Positions 59,759-64,000 of a stretch of 64,000 nucleotides of DNA are shown one piece after another. The notes below the pieces were generated by a model. It saw nothing but the letters and a program-made list of their open reading frames with translations, made no database searches and was not told the origin of the DNA. The stretch is from Brachycybe producta. Taxonomy: Eukaryota > Arthropoda > Diplopoda > Playtdesmida > Andrognathidae. A program made the position numbers and the translations under genes. The stretch covers positions 1,438,632 through 1,502,631 of the forward strand of contig JAUPFP010000043.1 in assembly GCA_036925085.1 (NCBI GenBank), read 5' to 3'. Within the stretch, counting starts at the first letter, position 1, and every line of letters begins with the position of its first letter.

Positions 59759-59953
59759 ACAGGCATGTAAAGACGGGGAGATACAGTCGTTAGCGCCGCC
59801 CTTTTATGAGCGTCAGACGAAATATTAACCAATTGCAAATTGAAAAGATTTGGGCATGTGACGTCAGACCACATAACAAACCAAGAAGTTGTTGCCGGTC
59901 CTCATAAAAGGGGCCGGGCAGACGACTGTATCTTACTGTCTTTACTTGCCTGT
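59759..59953. repeat. Family M MITE, copy 5, with 9-bp target duplication
   Basis: ACAGGCATGTAAAGAC at the left and GTCTTTACTTGCCTGT at the right; inner arms AGATACAGTCGTTAGC and GACGACTGTATCTT. Core GCCCTTTTATGAGCGTCAGA. Flanks GTTCTTACA and GTTGTTATA, 7 of 9 identical. CRE octamer at 59869-59876. Confidence 0.75.
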
Positions 59954-61258
59954 GTTGTTATAGCAGGCTCTGCTGAGTGACGTCACAGAAGGAAAAGTAC
60001 AGTTTTTTTTAGGCTTTGAACCTCATAATTTGAAGTTCAATACATTTTTTTTTTAAAAAAAAGCATGCGTTACGAGTAATAGGTTTTTAATTGATCTTCA
60101 TGTAATAATGTATCGATGGCTCAATTGAGGAGCGACAACCTAATTTCGTAATTTCTCGATCGGAATTGACCCACTTTTATTAAGACTAAAAATAAAAGGT
60201 CTTGCATTAAAAAAAAGTCTTTAATCTATTACGGTAATTTGAAGGTGTAAACGCCTTTCGAACTCCTTATTATATTCTGTCTTGCAGGTCCAATATTAAG
60301 AGAAACTTTGAATGTGTTTTTAGAAACTAGAAGGGGTAGGCTGAATCAGGTAATTGTTTTTTTAATTGTTTTAGTGGGTAAATTAAAAATACGTGTTCGT
60401 TTTTTAAAAAAAAAAACGGTGACGGAAAAATTAAGTTTTTTTTTTTTTTCTAAAAGAAATGGCGGGAAAAGAAAAACGCGAGAAGAAAGAAAATTGATCG
60501 GGTTTTAAGTACGCGTGTCCCCGAGATTACTGAATGATTCAGTTAGAAATGTAAGTTAAAAAGTGTTCGTGTTTTTTTTATAAAATCATGTTTTATTTAG
60601 AAAAAAAAAAAAAGCTGGGGGTGGGGGAGGAAATGCAAAAAAAAAGCCTTTCTTTAGGTAGGTTGGTGGTAAATCCTGATTGGTTTCAGTTTTACGATAG
60701 GGGAAAATACGAATGCAATTAGCAGTGAAATGCAAATTAATGAATTAAGAATATAAATTATGTCAGATTCGTGAATTTAAGTCATTTTAATTACCTTCAC
60801 TATATATGATAGGAAATCTGAACAAACATTTTTTAAAATAAAAACTTAAATAAAACTTAACAGTAAAAAAACACGTTCATTTTCAACACTTAGTAGGGTT
60901 GGAAAATGGAAAATAAGAAAAATTAAAAAAAACACGTTTTTTTTAGAAAGTTTTTTTCTAAAAAAAACCGTCTTTTTTATTTTCTTGATTTCCATTTTCA
61001 AAAATAAATTTTATATAAAGACAATTTCAGCGTGAAAACACCCGTGAGTTTTTGTTATGCTTTGACACCTAAAAAGTTAAGAGCCTAGATACACACGTCC
61101 TCCATCTTGTTATGTTGAGCAGTCGACAACGAGACAAATGAGTGTTACTATAGGGTGTTACTAAAAAATTTCAAGAAATAGTTTCACAATCGCTCAATTA
61201 AAATACATTAAAGCGCCAAAATGTAAGAAAAAGTATTGTTCTTTAAGTGACTCGCTTT
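59954..61258. other. Intergenic, no gene seen
   Basis: CRE octamer at 59978-59985, a family Q left arm at about 60232-60355 (TTCGAACTCCTTATTATATT), otherwise AT-rich with A and T runs. Confidence 0.5.
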
Positions 61259-61895
61259 TTAAGAGGCTACATCACAAAAGTACTTCGAAAAATCTCCGCA
61301 AAGAGCGCTAGCATCGTTTTTCTATTGAGCCCATAGACCCCAATGTTAAAGAAAAAATGGTAATATAAAAAAACACAGTCGCGGCAATGTTTTTTTCTTT
61401 TCATGTTTAAAATTGTCCAATTTTGATGGTTCAAACTTCAAAGTACAACGTGCACCTTAAATATAGGCTGATTGAGTGATAGAATGACAAAAAAATTGGT
61501 AAGTGCGGTTCTATTTTTAAAAACTATTTCAAAATCGCGAATTTCTAACTCTTATGTTAAACTCCATTGAGTACGCGCTCGTAAGCAAAAAAAAAAACCA
61601 TTAAAATGCTCGTAAAAATACCTAAAAATAATTTTAAAAATCCAGAAAAAAATCAGCAAGTGCGCCAATATGCTGGCCTCGCTATGGTTTCATTGTGTTT
61701 TTTTTAAATTATTTTTACGTATTTTTACGAGCATTTTAATGAATGTTTTTTTTTCATATTTGGGCGGCGTATGCTCTAGAGTTTAACAAAAGTTAGAGAT
61801 TCGCGATTTTGAAAGTTTTTAAAAATTGAACCGCACTTACCAATTTTTTGTCATTCTATCACTCAATCAGCATATCTATTTAAGGTGCACATTCC
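61259..61895. repeat. Foldback element family F, copy 4 (right end missing)
   Basis: TTAAGAGGCTACATCACAAA at the left, CTCCGCAAAGAGCGCTAGCA next; the right arm (ATTCGCGATTTTG, then CATTCTATCACTCAATCAGC) stops near 61895 before the TTAA end. Confidence 0.8.
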
Positions 61896-62202
61896 ATGTC
61901 TTTAAGTGGGCTTTGTATGAATCAATTAAACACATTTAACTTGAATGCGTTTAACTCGAGTGTATAGAAGGTAATTACTCTTCTAGTTTCTAAAAGACAT
62001 TCAAGTTTTACTTTATGTTGGGATTTAGACAGAATAAATTAGAATACGGGAGCCGTTTTAAGAATTTTCTCCAAATATCAAAACTGATCGAATTAACATT
62101 TTTTTTCTCTTTATTATTTTATATGAAATAGAAGCAGCTATAGTGTTATTGACGTGAAGAGGAGCGCCACCTGCCGTTGAAAGATGTTGTTACTAGTTCA
62201 AG
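61896..62202 (+). other. Upstream region / 5' leader of the egghead-type gene
   Basis: Contains a repeat shared with the insertion at 49.9 kb (TTAACTCGAGTGTATAGAAG), a Q right-arm remnant (TCTTCTAGTTTCTAAAAGAC) and a pyrimidine tract ending in a possible acceptor (TATTTTATATGAAATAG, near 62130), which could close a 5' UTR intron. Confidence 0.4.
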
Positions 62203-62691
62203 ATGTCGCAACTTCCGCGCTTTCCCTTTGATCGCTTCTTCTTACGGCCATCACCGCCACTGTCAGCGCCTCGTAGCTGTTATCCCTCCTTCAATTTGTT
62301 TTCGAAACGGAATCGGAACTACGATGACGATCATTACGTTGACCAAGTGCTTCTGTCCCAAAATGAACTTCTTCGAGATGATGGGACCGACGTCGAAGCA
62401 CGTGCTCCACTGTTGCCTCTTCTTCTTCCTGTCGTTCATCATTCAGGTCCTCTACGGAGGGATTCGTCTCGGAGGTTACGAACCTCCCGATTTCGATCCG
62501 TTCGAGAGATACGGTTATTTCGTGGCCATCGTCTTGTACGTTCTACGTTTCATGCCTATCTTGGCCATGCCGCAGGCTCTGTTCAACTTTCTCGGTGTCG
62601 TACTTTACAACGCGTTTCCCGAGAAAGTGCCCTTGAAGGGATCACCCCTTTTGGCTCCCTTTATATGCATCCGGACAGTGACCAGAGGTGA
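62203..62691 (+). other. 162-codon ORF overlapping the 5' end of egghead out of frame
   Basis: It starts TTCAAGATGTCG, a good animal start context, and reads MSQLPRFPFDRFFLRPSPPL, then NRNYDDDHYVDQVLLSQNEL. It runs 329 nt past the likely egghead start in another frame. No known domain. Possibly an upstream overlapping ORF, or the true N-terminus if an indel or an unseen intron joins the frames near 62360-62380. Not likely an independent gene. Confidence 0.35.
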
Positions 62692-63754
62692 TTTTCCCGA
62701 TCTGGTCAAACGTAACATCTTACGTAACATGAACACGTGTCAAGATGTCGGTCTCGAGAATTTCATGATGGAGGTTGTGACCGATAAACCGATCCATCTA
62801 CCGAAACACGCGAGGATACGCGAGATCGTTGTCCCTTCGACTTACAGGACCAAGACCGGAGCTCTGTTTAAGGCTAGAGCCCTTCAATACTGTCTCGAAG
62901 ACGAGGTTAACATTCTTAGCGATAGCGATTGGATCGTTCATTTGGACGAGGAAACGATTCTGACGCGTAGCTCGATTCGTGGTATACTGAACTTTGCCTT
63001 TGACGGAAAGTATCAGTTCGGACAGGGAATGATAACTTATGCCAACGAGGAAGTTGTCAATTGGATGACCACTCTGGCGGACAGTTATCGTGTGGCCGAA
63101 GACATGGGAAAACTGAGATTTCAGTTTAATGTCCTTCATAAGCCAATTTTTAGTTGGAAAGGGTCTTACGTCGTGTCGCAGGTCGGAGCCGAACGGAAGG
63201 TTTCTTACGACCACGGTATCGATGGTTCCGTGGCCGAAGATTGTTTCTTCGGAATGGCGGCCGCTCGCGACGGTTATCTCTTTAGTTTCATCGAGGGCGA
63301 AATGTGGGAAAAGAGTCCTTTTACGATCTACGACTTCCTTCAGCAGCGGAAGCGATGGATGCAGGGAATTTATCTCGTCGTTCATAATCCCGAGATTCCC
63401 ATAAAGACGAAGTTCTTTTTGGGAATGTCTCTTTACGCATGGCTCACGTTGCCTTTCAGTACGTCCAATGTGTTTTTGGCCGCTTTCTATCCGGTCAACT
63501 GTTGGCAGATTCTCGATTTTTTTTCCTGTTTTCTAATGAGTATCACGATGTATATGTATATTTTTGGTGTTATGAAGTCTTTCAGTTTGTATCGTTTCGG
63601 AATGCTCAAGTTCTTCTTGTGTTTGGTCGGTGCCCTTTTGGCGGTGCCCTTCAATGCACTCATCGAGAACGTGGCCATCGTTTGGGGTTTCTTTGGTAAC
63701 AAACATCGGTTTTATGTCGTTAAGAAGGAGACGAAACCTCCGATCGAGGTTTGA
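62378..63754 (+). CDS. egh: Egghead/BRE-3 type beta-1,4-mannosyltransferase
   Basis: GT2-family glycosyltransferase that adds mannose to glucosylceramide, making mactosylceramide for protostome glycolipids; a multi-pass Golgi/ER membrane enzyme. From the ATG at 62378, 458 residues, the usual family length. It begins MMGPTSKHVLHCC like fly Egh (NSTTKHLLHC). Conserved blocks: FPEKVPLKGSPLLAPFICIR, RGDFPDLVKRNILRNMNTCQ, TGALFKARALQYCLED, catalytic DSDWIVHLDEET, FGQGMITYANEEVVNW, FSWKGSYVV, DGSVAEDCFF, FIEGEMWEKSPFT and FLQQRKRWMQGI (QxxRW motif). Two N-terminal and three or four C-terminal membrane segments. In-frame ATGs also at 62363 and 62381; the open frame reaches further up only from a TTG. 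Single exon, unlike the intron-rich neighbours, and richer in GC. Confidence 0.95.
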   Translation: MMGPTSKHVLHCCLFFFLSFIIQVLYGGIRLGGYEPPDFDPFERYGYFVAIVLYVLRFMPILAMPQALFNFLGVVLYNAFPEKVPLKGSPLLAPFICIRTVTRGDFPDLVKRNILRNMNTCQDVGLENFMMEVVTDKPIHLPKHARIREIVVPSTYRTKTGALFKARALQYCLEDEVNILSDSDWIVHLDEETILTRSSIRGILNFAFDGKYQFGQGMITYANEEVVNWMTTLADSYRVAEDMGKLRFQFNVLHKPIFSWKGSYVVSQVGAERKVSYDHGIDGSVAEDCFFGMAAARDGYLFSFIEGEMWEKSPFTIYDFLQQRKRWMQGIYLVVHNPEIPIKTKFFLGMSLYAWLTLPFSTSNVFLAAFYPVNCWQILDFFSCFLMSITMYMYIFGVMKSFSLYRFGMLKFFLCLVGALLAVPFNALIENVAIVWGFFGNKHRFYVVKKETKPPIEV

Positions 63755-64000
63755 TCGAACGGTGTTTGTTTGTGTGTGTGCCACGTATCGCGTGTGTCTG
63801 TCTGTCTCTTGAGTGTGTGATGTCCACTTTTTTTTCTTCTTTCCTGACTAATTTGCACGTGCGTTCGTGTGTGTGTGTCTGTGCGCGTGCGTGCTTTTGC
63901 TTGTGTGTACGCGGGTTACAAATTAACAAATGTCATCGTATGACGATTATCATGATGAACATTTTGAATTTGATTGAACTGAACAAAAATAGAAACAAAA
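63755..64000 (+). other. 3' flank of egghead gene
   Basis: GT-rich stretches (TGTGTGTGTGCC, GTGTGTGTGTCTGTGCGCG) typical of a 3' UTR. No polyadenylation signal was confirmed before the window ends. Confidence 0.5.

Noticed and set aside
62177-62362. Long N-terminal extension of egghead in its own frame
   Set aside because: Starts at TTG, and the family begins at the MMGPTSKHVLHC region; the extension has no similarity to relatives.

Overview
The window is nuclear DNA of an invertebrate animal. It is AT-rich (roughly one third GC by eye). Its genes are split into many short exons by GT-AG introns, and inverted-repeat transposable elements are dense. Proteins are animal-type: a PDS5 cohesin regulator, the ciliary dynein-2 heavy chain, a MITD1 abscission factor, and an egghead/BRE-3 type beta-mannosyltransferase, which points to a protostome. 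No phylum can be named from this sequence alone. Nothing bacterial, organellar or viral was recognised, and no tRNA, rRNA or CRISPR array was seen.

Layout. (1) 1-9079, minus strand: PDS5, about 20 exons, its acidic C-terminal tail running off the left edge; its promoter at 9277-9322 has two E2F-like sites around a GTCACGTGAC palindrome. (2) 9.1-17.2 kb: a transposon-rich interval with a Mutator-like (MULE) transposase gene (11949-14493, plus strand, two exons by my model), MULE-type MITEs with 9-bp target duplications, and a 1.9-kb inverted-repeat element holding a decayed ribosomal protein L10 exon and a LINE tail. (3) 17270-47110, plus strand: the whole dynein-2 heavy chain gene DYNC2H1, with an RFX X-box-like site 80 bp before its ATG; its introns hold most of the MITEs. 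(4) 47470-53051, minus strand: MITD1, convergent with DYNC2H1, with six exons and one GC-AG intron. (5) 53-62 kb: intergenic, with nested MITEs, an orphan promoter-like block near 54.55-54.65 kb and a GC-richer LTR-like island at 58.5-59.1 kb. (6) 62378-63754, plus strand: the intronless egghead-type glycosyltransferase, whose 5' end is overlapped by a 162-codon out-of-frame ORF with the best start context.

The genes do not form one pathway: PDS5 acts on cohesin, DYNC2H1 in retrograde intraflagellar transport, MITD1 in ESCRT-III-linked abscission and egghead in glycolipid synthesis. The most unusual material is in the repeats. Several TTAA-target palindromic MITE families insert into one another. 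One MITE family has subterminal arms that differ between subfamilies yet stay complementary within each copy, and it carries the CRE octamer TGACGTCA. That octamer occurs at least eleven times in 64 kb, where well under one would be expected from base composition. The MULE transposase has an open frame but a Glu in place of its first catalytic Asp, so it may be a host-recruited gene.
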